Below, in pieces: positions 51,117-59,789 of a stretch of DNA of 64,000 bases. The translations under genes and the position numbers were made by a program. The stretch's first letter is position 1. Every line of letters begins with the position of its first letter. The notes under the pieces were generated by a model. The model searched no databases. It saw only the letters and a program-made list of their open reading frames with translations, and was not told where the DNA came from. The stretch covers positions 310,001 to 374,000 of the forward strand of contig NZ_JAAZWE010000005.1 in NCBI RefSeq assembly GCF_013185185.1, read 5' to 3'. The stretch is from Saccharibacillus endophyticus (GTDB lineage: Bacteria; Bacillota; Bacilli; Paenibacillales; Paenibacillaceae).

Positions 51117-52721
51117 ATGTCTAAAGTGATTACGGCGTCGCAAGCAGCAGCATTGATTCAGGACGGAGATACGGTGGCCGCGAGCGGATTCGGGCTTTCC
51201 TGCTGGGCGGAAGAGATGGGGATCGCGATCGAGGATCGCTTTATGGAAACTGGCGCGCCGCGCAATCTGACGGTAATCCATGCGAGCGCTGTCGGCAACC
51301 GCCGCGAGAAAGGCATGAGCCGCCTCGGGCACGAAGGACTCATCAAGCGCTGGATCGGCGGAATCGCGATTGCGTCGCCGGGCATGGCGAAGCTGATCGA
51401 AGAGGACAAGTGCGAAGCGTACAATCTCCCGCAAGGCGTCATCACGCAGCTGTTCCGCGAGATTGCCGCCAAGCGGCCGGGCGTTATTACCAAAGTCGGA
51501 CTGGAGACCTTCGTTGATCCGCGCCTCGAAGGAGGCCGGATGTCGCCGTCTTCCAAAGAAGATCTGGTCAAGGTGATCGAGCTGGAAGGCGAAGAATGGT
51601 TGTTCTATAAGACGTTCCCGATTCAGATTGCCTTGATTCGCGGTACAGTCGCTGACGAGAACGGCAACCTGACGCTGGAAAAAGAAGGTCTGCATATGGA
51701 AGTGCTGCCGATCGCCCAAGCCGTGCGCAACTCCGGCGGGATCGTGATCGCTCAGGTAGAGACGGTAGCCAAAAACGGCACGCTCAATCCGAAAGACGTC
51801 AAAGTGCCCGGCATCCTGATCGATCATCTGGTCGTCGCCAAGCCGGAGAATCATTTCCAGACGGAGAATACCCTGTACAACCCGGCCTTTTCCGGTCAGA
51901 TCAAAGTTCCGCTCAAAGATATCGAGACGATTCCGCTTGATGAGCGCAAAGTGATCTCCCGCCGCTCTGCTGCTGAACTGGCTCCGAATACCGTGCTGAA
52001 TCTCGGCGTCGGCATCCCGGTCAATGTCTCGACGGTTGCAGCGGAAGAAGGCGTAAGCGATCAACTTATCTTGACCACGGAAGCAGGCTCGATCGGCGGC
52101 GTTCCGGCGGGACTGAAAGACTTCGGCCACGCTTATAACTCCGAAGCGATCGTGGATCACGATTCGCAATTCGACTTTTACGACGGCGGCGGTATCGACC
52201 TCTCCGTGTTGGGTCTGGCACAGACGGATCAGTTCGGCAACGTGAATGTCAGCAAATTCGGCACGCGCGTCGCAGGCTGCGGCGGCTTTATCAATATCTC
52301 GCAGGCGGCCAAAAAGCTGGTGTTCGCCGGAACCTTTACCGCAGGCGGCCTTGAAGTGAAAGTCGAAGACGGACAGCTCAAGATCGTACAAGAAGGCAAA
52401 GCGAAGAAGTTCCTGAAAAACGTCCAACAGGTGACGTTCAGCGGATCGTATGCGGCCAAAGTCGGACAACCTGTCATCTATGTGACGGAACGCGCCGTTT
52501 TCGAACTGGTTGAAGGCGTGATGACTTTAACCGAGATCGCACCGGGCATCGACCTGCAGCGCGACATTTTGGATCAGATGGAATTCGCCCCCGCGATCGC
52601 CAAAGACCTGAAATCGATGGACCCCGGCATGTTCCGCGAAACCTGGGGCAGCTTGAAATCCATCATCGAAAAACGCCAAGCCGCACAAATTCAGTCCGAA
52701 GAGCCTGTCGCCATCGGCTAG
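51117..52721 (+). CDS. Acyl-CoA:carboxylate CoA-transferase (YdiF/Pct-like)
   Basis: 534 aa from ATG 51117, 9 nt after AAGGAG. This is a fused alpha-beta CoA-transferase. The N-terminal half has VAASGFGLSCWAEEM and the C-terminal half LNLGVGIPVNV, with the catalytic Glu in TTEAGSIGG that forms the glutamyl-CoA intermediate. The length fits propionate CoA-transferase and YdiF. It moves CoA between short acids such as acetate, propionate or acetoacetate. First gene of an operon with a carboxylate antiporter and a FabK-like flavoprotein. Confidence 0.9.
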   Translation: MSKVITASQAAALIQDGDTVAASGFGLSCWAEEMGIAIEDRFMETGAPRNLTVIHASAVGNRREKGMSRLGHEGLIKRWIGGIAIASPGMAKLIEEDKCEAYNLPQGVITQLFREIAAKRPGVITKVGLETFVDPRLEGGRMSPSSKEDLVKVIELEGEEWLFYKTFPIQIALIRGTVADENGNLTLEKEGLHMEVLPIAQAVRNSGGIVIAQVETVAKNGTLNPKDVKVPGILIDHLVVAKPENHFQTENTLYNPAFSGQIKVPLKDIETIPLDERKVISRRSAAELAPNTVLNLGVGIPVNVSTVAAEEGVSDQLILTTEAGSIGGVPAGLKDFGHAYNSEAIVDHDSQFDFYDGGGIDLSVLGLAQTDQFGNVNVSKFGTRVAGCGGFINISQAAKKLVFAGTFTAGGLEVKVEDGQLKIVQEGKAKKFLKNVQQVTFSGSYAAKVGQPVIYVTERAVFELVEGVMTLTEIAPGIDLQRDILDQMEFAPAIAKDLKSMDPGMFRETWGSLKSIIEKRQAAQIQSEEPVAIG

Positions 52722-52766
52722 ATCGGCTAACGCATCCATTCCCCATTCCGAAGGAGAATATAAGCC

Positions 52767-54020
52767 ATGAATTCATCGACCCAACCCAACTTGAACCGCT
52801 GGACGATCCTGATCGTCTCCGTTCTGATCAATATCTGCGTCGGCTCCATTTACGCGTTCAGCGTATTCGCTATGCCGCTCAGCAAAGTGTTCGACGCCAC
52901 CATGCCGCAGATCATGATGGCCTTCACCATCAACGGCGCGATCTCCCCGATTCCGATGATCCTAGGCGGAAAGCTCGTCGACAAAGGCGGCGCGCGGACC
53001 GCGATCTTCCTCGGCGGCGCCATGTTCGGCATCGGCTTCATTTTGTCCGGTCTCGCGACCGCGCCGTGGATGCTTTACCTGACTTACGGCGTCATTACCG
53101 GGATCGGCCAAGGGATCGTTTACTCGGCGACCATCGGCAACACCGTGAAGCTTTTCCCCGATAAAAGAGGGCTGGCTGCCGGTCTCGTGACCGCAGGCTA
53201 CGGCGGCGGTACGATCGTGATCGCGCCGATCGCCAACGCCCTGATTACGGGCTCCGGCGTGCAATCCGCCATGATGATGCTCGGCGTCGCTTTCCTGATT
53301 GTCATCCTCGGCTGCGGCCTGCTGGTCAAAGCCGCTCCCGTCGGCTATGCGCCGCTGGGATGGACGCCGCCGGTTACAGCCGGACGGCCGGGCGGAATCA
53401 ACTTCAACTGGCATGAAATCATTCGCAAACCGATCTTCTACGTCATCGCCTGCCTGTTCCTGATCGGCGCATTGTCCGGCATGATGGTGACGGCCAACGC
53501 TTCGGTCATCGGTCAAACGATGTTCGGTCTGACTGCGGCCAGCGCCGCCTTGTTCGTCAGCTTATACTCTCTCAGCAACTGCCTCGGCCGGATCGTCTGG
53601 GGCGCGGTGTCCGACCGGATCGGACGCACCAAGTGCTTGATGGCGATCTATCTGGTGATCGCGGTCATGATGCTCACGATCGCCCTCTCGTCTTCCGTTG
53701 TCGGCTTCGCCGTCGCAATCATCGGCATCGGGCTGTGCTTCGGCGGCACGATGGGCATCTTCCCTTCCATCGTCGGCGAAAAGTTCGGCATGAAGTATTA
53801 CGGCGTCAACTACGGCGTGACCTTTATCGGCTATTCCGGCGCTGCTTTCTTCGGTCCTCGCATCGCGGGTTCGGTCGCAGCTGCCAACGGCGGCGCGTTC
53901 ACCAATGCCTTCTATATTGCGCTTGTCATCGCTCTGGTCGGCTTCGCGTTGACTTTCGTCTTCAAGGCGATGGAGAAAAAGACGGCTGCGGCCCCGGTCA
54001 CCCCGACTCGCGCGGCGTGA
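52767..54020 (+). CDS. MFS transporter, OFA (oxalate:formate antiporter) family
   Basis: 417 aa with twelve transmembrane helices. The OFA-type opening VSVLINICVGSIYAFSVFA and the segments GGKLVDKGGARTAIF, YGVITGIGQGIVYSATIGN and GRIVWGAVSDRIGRTK are characteristic. It exchanges or imports small monocarboxylates. Coupled by position with the CoA-transferase, which would activate the imported acid. Spacing to the upstream gene is 45 bp, with AAGGAG before the ATG. Confidence 0.9.
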   Translation: MNSSTQPNLNRWTILIVSVLINICVGSIYAFSVFAMPLSKVFDATMPQIMMAFTINGAISPIPMILGGKLVDKGGARTAIFLGGAMFGIGFILSGLATAPWMLYLTYGVITGIGQGIVYSATIGNTVKLFPDKRGLAAGLVTAGYGGGTIVIAPIANALITGSGVQSAMMMLGVAFLIVILGCGLLVKAAPVGYAPLGWTPPVTAGRPGGINFNWHEIIRKPIFYVIACLFLIGALSGMMVTANASVIGQTMFGLTAASAALFVSLYSLSNCLGRIVWGAVSDRIGRTKCLMAIYLVIAVMMLTIALSSSVVGFAVAIIGIGLCFGGTMGIFPSIVGEKFGMKYYGVNYGVTFIGYSGAAFFGPRIAGSVAAANGGAFTNAFYIALVIALVGFALTFVFKAMEKKTAAAPVTPTRAA

Positions 54021-54069
54021 TTTTGATCCTCGTGCCTTACGCTTTTCTATCGGTATGCTAAAAGAATCT

Positions 54070-54107
54070 GGCGTTCGAAGCCTGGGAGTTCTCCCGGTTC
54101 GAACGCC
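54070..54107 (+). terminator. GC-rich hairpin between the OFA and FabK-like genes
   Basis: GGCGTTCGAA pairs with TTCGAACGCC and an inner GGGAG with CTCCC. There is no T-run, so partial attenuation or mRNA stabilisation is more likely than full termination. Confidence 0.45.
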
Positions 54108-54160
54108 GCATGCTCCATCCATATTTCAAAATTTCATTTACTTAATTGGAGGAATTACTC

Positions 54161-55120
54161 ATGACTATCACTGAACTGCTCGGCATCCAATACCCGATCT
54201 TCCAAGGCGCCATGGCGCAAATTGCACGCGAACCGCTGGTCAGCGCCGTATCGAACGCAGGCGGTCTCGGTATCATCGGCTCCGGCGGCATGAGCGCGGA
54301 TGTGCTGCGCGAAGAAATCCGCAAGGTGAAAGCCGCTACGGACAAACCTTTTGCCGTCAACCTCATGCTGATGATGCCGAACATCCCCGAGCTGATCGGC
54401 GTCATTTTGGAAGAAGGCGTGAAGATCGTGACCACGGGCGCGGGTACGCCTGCTCCGTACATGCCGATTCTCAAAGAAAACGGCTTGACCCTTATCGCCG
54501 TGATCCCGTCCGTGAAGATCGCCAAAAAGATGGAAGCTCTCGGCGTGGACGCCGTAGTCGCCGAAGGCACCGAAGCAGGCGGACACGTCGGCGAAACCAC
54601 AACGATGGCGCTGGTTCCGCAGGTTGTGAGCGCCGTATCCATTCCGGTCGTTGCCGCCGGCGGCGTGGCAGACGGTCGCGGTATTGCGGCGGCCTTCGCA
54701 TTGGGTGCGCAAGGCGTGCAAGTCGGAACCCGCTTCCTGACCACCTTCGAATGCCCGACCCACGAGAATTTCAAAAAAGCCGTGTTGGACGCCGACGATA
54801 CCAGCACAACGGTGACCGGACGCAGCATCGGCGGACCGGTTCGCAGCATCAAAAACAGCATGATCGCGGAATTCCTCAAGTTGGAGAACGAACACGCTTC
54901 GCGCGAAGAGTTGGAAAAAATCAGCCTGGGTTCCCTGCGCCGCGCCGTATTCGAAGGCGACACCGATCGCGGTTCGGTCATGGCGGGACAAATCGCCGGG
55001 CTGTGCAACGAACTGACCAGCGTCGAAGAAATGATCGCCGGCATGTTCGCCGAAGCGCAGCAGCATCTGGATCGCCTGGGCGCGCTGAGCCTTACGCCTA
55101 AAACACCTGTACAGGCTTAA
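54161..55120 (+). CDS. FabK/nitronate monooxygenase-like flavoprotein
   Basis: 319 aa from ATG 54161, preceded by TTGGAGGAA. FMN-binding TIM barrel of the enoyl-ACP reductase II / 2-nitropropane dioxygenase family: YPIFQGAMAQIA at the start, AVNLMLMMP, the family hallmark EGTEAGGHVG with its His, VVAAGGVADGRGIAAAFALGA and GVQVGTRFL. FabK reduces enoyl-ACP with NAD(P)H, whereas nitronate monooxygenases oxidise nitronates. The AEGTEAGGHVG context and length favour FabK-like. In this operon a redox step on an acyl derivative is plausible. Confidence 0.85.
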   Translation: MTITELLGIQYPIFQGAMAQIAREPLVSAVSNAGGLGIIGSGGMSADVLREEIRKVKAATDKPFAVNLMLMMPNIPELIGVILEEGVKIVTTGAGTPAPYMPILKENGLTLIAVIPSVKIAKKMEALGVDAVVAEGTEAGGHVGETTTMALVPQVVSAVSIPVVAAGGVADGRGIAAAFALGAQGVQVGTRFLTTFECPTHENFKKAVLDADDTSTTVTGRSIGGPVRSIKNSMIAEFLKLENEHASREELEKISLGSLRRAVFEGDTDRGSVMAGQIAGLCNELTSVEEMIAGMFAEAQQHLDRLGALSLTPKTPVQA

Positions 55121-55166
55121 CGCTTGTAGTTGGAGTTCACTTCTCGCGTACTCCGTTACTTCCTGA

Positions 55167-55210
55167 CCGGGACGACTTCTTTAGGGAAGTCTTCCCGGCT
55201 TTGCTTTTCG
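55167..55210 (+). terminator. Terminator of the CoA-transferase operon
   Basis: CCGGGACGACTTC pairs with GAAGTCTTCCCGG around TTTAGG, followed by CTTTGCTTTT. About 50 bp past the FabK-like stop. Confidence 0.8.
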
Positions 55211-55350
55211 GCTAATTGCCGTTAAAAAGCACGCTTTACTCAAGCGATTCGGTTATGATACGTATAATCCGCTCTATTCGCCCGTTTGCTTTCCTATTCC
55301 GTTGACCTTCTATCGGACGTAGTCAACGTATCATTTCGAGGTGATCCTGT

Positions 55351-56733
55351 ATGAACCGCAGCCAAGACGGCCTTGCGAACGAATATGCCGGCCTGATCGA
55401 CGGTCAGTCGCCCGGCACGCTTTTTGTTACTGACGCGCGGGGCAATATCCTCATTTCCAATGAATTCACGGCGCTCACGATCGGCATTCCGCTCGAAGAG
55501 CTTTTGAAATATAATGTGCAGGATCTGGTGAAAGCCGGCTATTACAGCGATTCGGTCACCATGAAGGCAATCGGGGCCAAAAAGAAAGTCTCGATGGTCA
55601 TTCGCACGGTGCAAGGCTTCAACGTGATGTCCACCGCTACCCCGATTCTGAACCAGGACGGCGAGGTGCAGCTCGTCGTCACCAGTTCCAATAGTTACCC
55701 CGGCGAAGCCGTGCGGGAAGAAACGCCGCCTTCACCCAACGCCAAGCCGCGACGCGGCGCTGTTCGCCTAGATCCGGACACGGCTTCCGGCATCATCGCC
55801 GAAAGCCTGGCCATGAAACAAATCATTCAGGTCTGCAATCAGATTGCCTCCTACGACAGCAAGGTGCTGATCCTCGGCGAATCCGGCACGGGCAAAGAAA
55901 TTATAGCCAAATATATTCATCGCAAAAGCGCAAGATGGAACGGCCCGTTCATCCCGGTCAACTGCGCCGCAATACCGGTCGACTCGTTCGAATACGAATT
56001 ATTCGGACGCGAGCCGCAGGCAACCGGACGCGCGGACGGTAAAAAAGGACTGGTCGAGCTGGCCGCAGGCGGCGTGCTTTTCCTCGACGAGATCGCGGAA
56101 ATGCCGCTCGATATGCAAGCCAAGCTGCTGCATGTCCTTGAAAGCAGCGAGCTGCGCCGAATCGGCGGCACAGAGCCGATCCCTGTTCATTGCCGGGTCG
56201 TCTGCGCTACGAACCGCGATCTGTGGAGCATGGTGCAGCAAGGACAGTTCCGCGAAGATCTCTATTACCGGATCAACGTGATTCCGATCCATATCCCTCC
56301 GCTGCGCAGCCGCAAGCCGGACCTCGTCGGACTGACCTCGAGCTTTATCGCGCACTTCAACGCCGCCTACGGCAAACGGTATATGCTGGGTGCCGACGAA
56401 TTCCAACGCATCCTCGATCAGCCCTGGCACGGGAATGCGCGCGAGCTGCGCAATTACATCGAGCGGCTGGTCATCACGGGCAGCGTGCAGAGCGATGAGC
56501 GAAGCGGCGAGGAAGGGTTGAACGATGCTTTTGCGCTCGATCATTTTATTTCCCGTAACCGCGGGCGTACCGGTTCGTTAAAAGACTTTGCCGCGATCGC
56601 GGAAGGTCGTTACATCAAGCAAATGCTGGCCGAGTGCGGCGGGAATGCGGCAGAAGCCGCCAAGCGTCTGGGCGTGGATCGCTCGGTCGTGTATCGGAAA
56701 CTGAAAAAGATGGAAGAGGTGTTGGGCGATTAA
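55351..56733 (+). CDS. PAS / AAA+ (NtrC-like) regulator lacking the GAFTGA motif
   Basis: 460 aa. PAS sensor domain at about 15-115 (GTLFVTDARGNILISNE). AAA+ domain has Walker A GESGTGKE, Walker B GGVLFLDEIAEMPL and arginine finger region FREDLYYRINVIPIHIPPLR. Fis-type HTH at the C-terminus (NAAEAAKRLGVDRSVVYRKL). Where sigma-54 activators have E-LFG-x-x-x-GAFTGA, this protein has ELFGREPQATGRADGKK. The sigma-54-contacting loop is missing. It may act with sigma-A like TyrR. Adjacent to and probably controlling the CoA-transferase operon. Confidence 0.88.
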   Translation: MNRSQDGLANEYAGLIDGQSPGTLFVTDARGNILISNEFTALTIGIPLEELLKYNVQDLVKAGYYSDSVTMKAIGAKKKVSMVIRTVQGFNVMSTATPILNQDGEVQLVVTSSNSYPGEAVREETPPSPNAKPRRGAVRLDPDTASGIIAESLAMKQIIQVCNQIASYDSKVLILGESGTGKEIIAKYIHRKSARWNGPFIPVNCAAIPVDSFEYELFGREPQATGRADGKKGLVELAAGGVLFLDEIAEMPLDMQAKLLHVLESSELRRIGGTEPIPVHCRVVCATNRDLWSMVQQGQFREDLYYRINVIPIHIPPLRSRKPDLVGLTSSFIAHFNAAYGKRYMLGADEFQRILDQPWHGNARELRNYIERLVITGSVQSDERSGEEGLNDAFALDHFISRNRGRTGSLKDFAAIAEGRYIKQMLAECGGNAAEAAKRLGVDRSVVYRKLKKMEEVLGD

Positions 56734-56749
56734 GCTCAGCACCTTTTTA
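56718..56749 (+). terminator. Terminator overlapping the end of the PAS/AAA+ gene
   Basis: AGGTGTTGGGC within the last codons pairs imperfectly with GCTCAGCACCT, followed by TTTTTA. Confidence 0.6.
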
Positions 56750-56764
56750 TCCGTCTACCCTAGT

Positions 56765-56863
56765 AGCTTGGCCAACCTTGATCATAGGTTTACGTTTGGC
56801 TGAAACGCACACGCTTTAGGTGCGTTTCAGCCGGGCGTAACCTTACATTTAACTTGGTCAAGC
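56765..56863. repeat. Dispersed ~100-bp palindrome, family 3, copy 3
   Basis: AGCTTGGCCAA pairs with TTGGTCAAGCT. TAGGTTTACG pairs with CGTAACCTTA. The tip GGCTGAAACGCAC pairs exactly with GTGCGTTTCAGCC. Aligns with 48690-48788 throughout. It covers the stop codon of the 56858-57448 gene. Confidence 0.8.
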
Positions 56864-57448
56864 TGCCAGCGTCTTCACCAGCCGAACAATCTTACCCGAC
56901 GTCATCGCGTTCCAGCTCCGGGCCGACTTATCCGTTCCGGGCACGATCGCATCCACATAATAGCCATGCTGATTGCGCAGCGGATAATTGTCCAACCGAT
57001 CAAACGAATCGTTCACCAACGCCGGAAATTCCGCCCAAAAGTCGTCCGCCTTTCGCCTCTGCGCAGCAGATAAGCGGAAATTCGCATTCACTGCCGACTC
57101 CACGTCGAATTGAAAATACATCGTGCCTTGCCGCATCATCTCGGCAAAAGCCTCACGCTCGCGGATCATCGAGACATCATCTTTCAACACGGGAAAAGGC
57201 CCTGCGATCTTCGGCACTTCAACCTCCGAAAGTCGCTCCATGAAGGCGGCGAATTCGGCTTTTTTCGACGGATCAGGCGGCGAGTATTCGTAATAGTCCG
57301 GCGCCAATTCGTTCAGCAGTCGCAGCCGTTCCTCATGCGTTGTCTCCGATTCATCGAATGACAAGACCCATTTCGCCGTAGGCTCGAGCTTTTTTAACGC
57401 AAGAAACGCTTCGCCACCCCGTTCACTTTGATAATCGATGTCACGCAT
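56858..57448 (-). CDS. Hypothetical cytoplasmic protein
   Basis: 196 aa from ATG 57448, 6 nt after GGAGG. A longer upstream frame overlaps the methyltransferase region and lacks support. Acidic and basic helices dominate (ALKKLEPTAKWVLSFDESE, EERLRLLNELAPDYYEY, REREAFAEMMRQGTMYFQFD). No signal peptide, transmembrane segment or familiar motif. The stop lies in the family 3 palindrome. Spaced 52 bp after the methyltransferase stop, so probably co-transcribed. Function unknown. Confidence 0.7.
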   Translation of the reverse strand: MRDIDYQSERGGEAFLALKKLEPTAKWVLSFDESETTHEERLRLLNELAPDYYEYSPPDPSKKAEFAAFMERLSEVEVPKIAGPFPVLKDDVSMIREREAFAEMMRQGTMYFQFDVESAVNANFRLSAAQRRKADDFWAEFPALVNDSFDRLDNYPLRNQHGYYVDAIVPGTDKSARSWNAMTSGKIVRLVKTLAA

Positions 57449-57500
57449 TATTCGCCTCCTTTTTTCGTACGCCAATGGAGTCATTCCCGTTTTCAACCGA

Positions 57501-58265
57501 TTACAGCGTTCCCCAATACACTTCCGTTTCATAGTCAAAAGAAATCCGTCCGTCCTTCGCGGTCTGATCGAAGATTCGACGCAGTTCCTCCATCATCGGC
57601 GCGTAGTTTTCTTGATCCGGCGAAGGCACATAGGAAGAAGAATTCAAGCGGCCGCTGACTCCTTCGAAGTCGAACAACTGATGATTCGGGAACTTGGCTA
57701 ATGTCATGTTGTTTTTTTCGAAAAACGACTGCAATTCCGCCGTCTCGACGTTGGTCGTGTTCCGATGGTTAACCTTGCTGTAGTCCGTCCCGTACGTCAG
57801 CAGCATTTGCTCGTAGGCTTCAAGGAAAGGCGTGCCCGATGTGAGACGGTTGTTCCAAATCAGAATGACGGGACTGCCGGGCTTTAGAATTCGTTTGAAC
57901 TCGGCATGCGCCGCTTCCCGGTCGAACCAGTGGAAAGCCTGCGCGCATACAATGGCTCCGACGCTCGCGTCCGGCAGTCCGGTATGTTCGGCCGGAGCGG
58001 CAAGCGCGCGAAATGCGAGATTACCGCCCAATTCCTTTTCCGCCGCTCCCCGCATGTCGTCGTTCGGTTCGACGGCGATCACCTGACTGCCGCGATCAAG
58101 CAATAAACGCGAAAAGATACCGGTTCCTGCTCCGATATCCGCGATTTCGTTTACGCCGTTCAGTCCTACCTCTTCATACAAATAATCCATTGCCGCCTGC
58201 GGGTAGTCCGGACGGTATTTGACGTAGGCGTCTACCCGAGCGGAAAAGCGCTGTTTGCTGTCCAT
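57501..58265 (-). CDS. Class I SAM-dependent methyltransferase
   Basis: 254 aa. Motif I IADIGAGTGIFSRLLLDRG, acidic strand-2 end VIAVEPNDDM, then QAFHWFDREAAHAEFKRILKPGS, typical of the UbiE/BioC-like Methyltransf_11 group. The AFHWFD signature marks a widespread fungal/bacterial subgroup acting on small molecules. ATG 58265 is preceded by GAGGA. The acceptor is unknown. Confidence 0.9.
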   Translation of the reverse strand: MDSKQRFSARVDAYVKYRPDYPQAAMDYLYEEVGLNGVNEIADIGAGTGIFSRLLLDRGSQVIAVEPNDDMRGAAEKELGGNLAFRALAAPAEHTGLPDASVGAIVCAQAFHWFDREAAHAEFKRILKPGSPVILIWNNRLTSGTPFLEAYEQMLLTYGTDYSKVNHRNTTNVETAELQSFFEKNNMTLAKFPNHQLFDFEGVSGRLNSSSYVPSPDQENYAPMMEELRRIFDQTAKDGRISFDYETEVYWGTL

Positions 58266-58359
58266 GATTTGTTTCCTCCTTTAGTTTTGTTTCACTAAAT
58301 GAAACTAAGTTTCGTTTTATCATCATTATACAGGAGAAAACCAGCTTACCGCAACGCAA

Positions 58360-58941
58360 TTACAACCAACCCGCTACCGCACTATATGCAAGCATCAGTG
58401 CCATAACGGTGTTGAACGCTCGTTCATGCCGCATGAGGAAAGGCTGAAATAACGCGCCAAACGCCGCCCACGATCCGGAAGAAAACAAGGCGATCACCCC
58501 AAGCAGCGCCGATACGCCGAGCAGTTGCAGCAGCGAAGGAGCATGCGGCATGACGAACGTCGATACAGCCGTGATCGCGTACAGCAGCAGCTTGGGATTG
58601 ACGAATTGAAGCCAAAAACCGGCGCGAAGCGAATAGGCCAGACGAATTCCTTTTTCCGTGCCGCTGCCTGTGCTTCGATAAATTTTCCGCGCCAGCCACA
58701 ACATATATCCGGTTCCGAGCACACCCATCATGATCCGAACGCCGGGAATCCATTGATACAGCGCCAGATTCAGCAGACATGCCAACAACGTAACGCCAAA
58801 ACAACCGGCCGATACTCCCGTCACAAAAGCGGTCATTCGACGAAATCCCAATCTTCGTGCTCCGTCTAAAGCCATTAGATTGTTAGGCCCTGGCGTAAAG
58901 CTGGCCGCAATCGCATATGAAACCAAAGCAAAAAAAGACAT
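58360..58941 (-). CDS. LysE/RhtB-family amino-acid exporter
   Basis: 193 aa from ATG 58941 after AGGGGTGG. Six transmembrane helices. The diagnostic ASFTPGPNNLMAL near the N-terminus and GFWLQFVNPKLLLYAITA mid-protein identify the LysE family. Exports amino acids or related metabolites. Divergent from an XRE-cupin regulator that probably represses it through the TTGTACGCT repeats between them. Confidence 0.92.
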   Translation of the reverse strand: MSFFALVSYAIAASFTPGPNNLMALDGARRLGFRRMTAFVTGVSAGCFGVTLLACLLNLALYQWIPGVRIMMGVLGTGYMLWLARKIYRSTGSGTEKGIRLAYSLRAGFWLQFVNPKLLLYAITAVSTFVMPHAPSLLQLLGVSALLGVIALFSSGSWAAFGALFQPFLMRHERAFNTVMALMLAYSAVAGWL

Positions 58942-58951
58942 CTGCCCACCC

Positions 58952-59054
58952 CTTTGTATGCTATAATTTAACAAATTGTACGCTTTAACGTACTTTTGTT
59001 TTACACTATAGCCTTGTACGCTAAAAAGTTCAATATAGACTTTTTAACGCACAA
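58952..59054. promoter_or_regulatory. Four-copy operator between lysE-like and XRE-cupin genes
   Basis: The motif TTGTACGCTwwAA occurs at 58953-58966 (TTGTATGCTATAA, degenerate), 58976-58988, 59014-59026, and inverted at 59040-59054 (complement TTGTGCGTTAAAAAG). The last two form an inverted pair. Repeats fill the whole divergent promoter region. Confidence 0.65.
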
Positions 59055-59075
59055 TATAAAAGGAGTGGGTTTCTA

Positions 59076-59630
59076 TTGGAATCGATCAATCTGATCCTGA
59101 GCCAAAATCTCAAAAACCTGCGCGCCGAACGCAAACTTAGTCTGGATAAGCTCGCCGAGCTTACCGGAATCAGCAAAACGATGCTCGGCCAAATCGAACG
59201 CGGCGAATCCAGCCCGTCGCTTACGACCGTCTGGAAAATCGCGAACGGCCTAAAGGTCTCTTTCACCTCCCTGATCGTCGAACCGCCCGCAGATGCCGTG
59301 GTCGTACGCCGCCAAGCCATCCAAGCCTTAGAAGACCCGGAGCGCAAATACCGACTGTATCCCGTATTCCCCTACGACGCCGAACGCGGTTTCGAAGTCT
59401 ACACCGTCGAGATCGACCCGGGCGGCGAATTAGGATCCGACCCGCACCGCGAAGGAACCGAAGAACTGATTACGCTGTTCGCAGGAACACTGGAACTTGA
59501 AATAGCCGGAGAACCCTACACCTTGCAAACCGGCGACGCCATCCGCTTCCGCGCCGACCGCCCCCACCGCTACCGCAACCCGGGACCCGACCCGGTAAAA
59601 TTGAGCATGACGATCCGTTATCGGGATTAA
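59076..59630 (+). CDS. XRE-family regulator with C-terminal cupin
   Basis: 184 aa from TTG 59076, with AAAGGAG about 10 nt upstream. The N-terminal HTH_3 domain reads LKNLRAERKLSLDKLAELTG, ISKTMLGQIERGESSPSLTT. The C-terminal cupin has DPGGELGSDPHREGTEELI and TGDAIRFRADRPHRYRN. Such XRE-cupin proteins sense small ligands and control neighbouring transporters, here most likely the divergent LysE-type exporter and itself. Confidence 0.92.
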   Translation: MESINLILSQNLKNLRAERKLSLDKLAELTGISKTMLGQIERGESSPSLTTVWKIANGLKVSFTSLIVEPPADAVVVRRQAIQALEDPERKYRLYPVFPYDAERGFEVYTVEIDPGGELGSDPHREGTEELITLFAGTLELEIAGEPYTLQTGDAIRFRADRPHRYRNPGPDPVKLSMTIRYRD

Positions 59631-59789
59631 GGTGAAGCAAGGCAAAATAAGCGAAGACGAAGAATCGTCAAACGCAAAAAAGACAGAAGCGAATAAGATC
59701 CGCTCTGCCCCATATTTATCTCTATCGTTATCTTTGCCTTTTCTTTTACCTACCCACCTCCAAGAAAACACCTATTCAATGAGGAGCCC

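Noticed and set aside
51066..52469. 467-codon minus-strand ORF opposite the CoA-transferase
   Set aside because: No ribosome binding site or family motif. The plus frame has the catalytic TTEAGSIGG and full-length homology.
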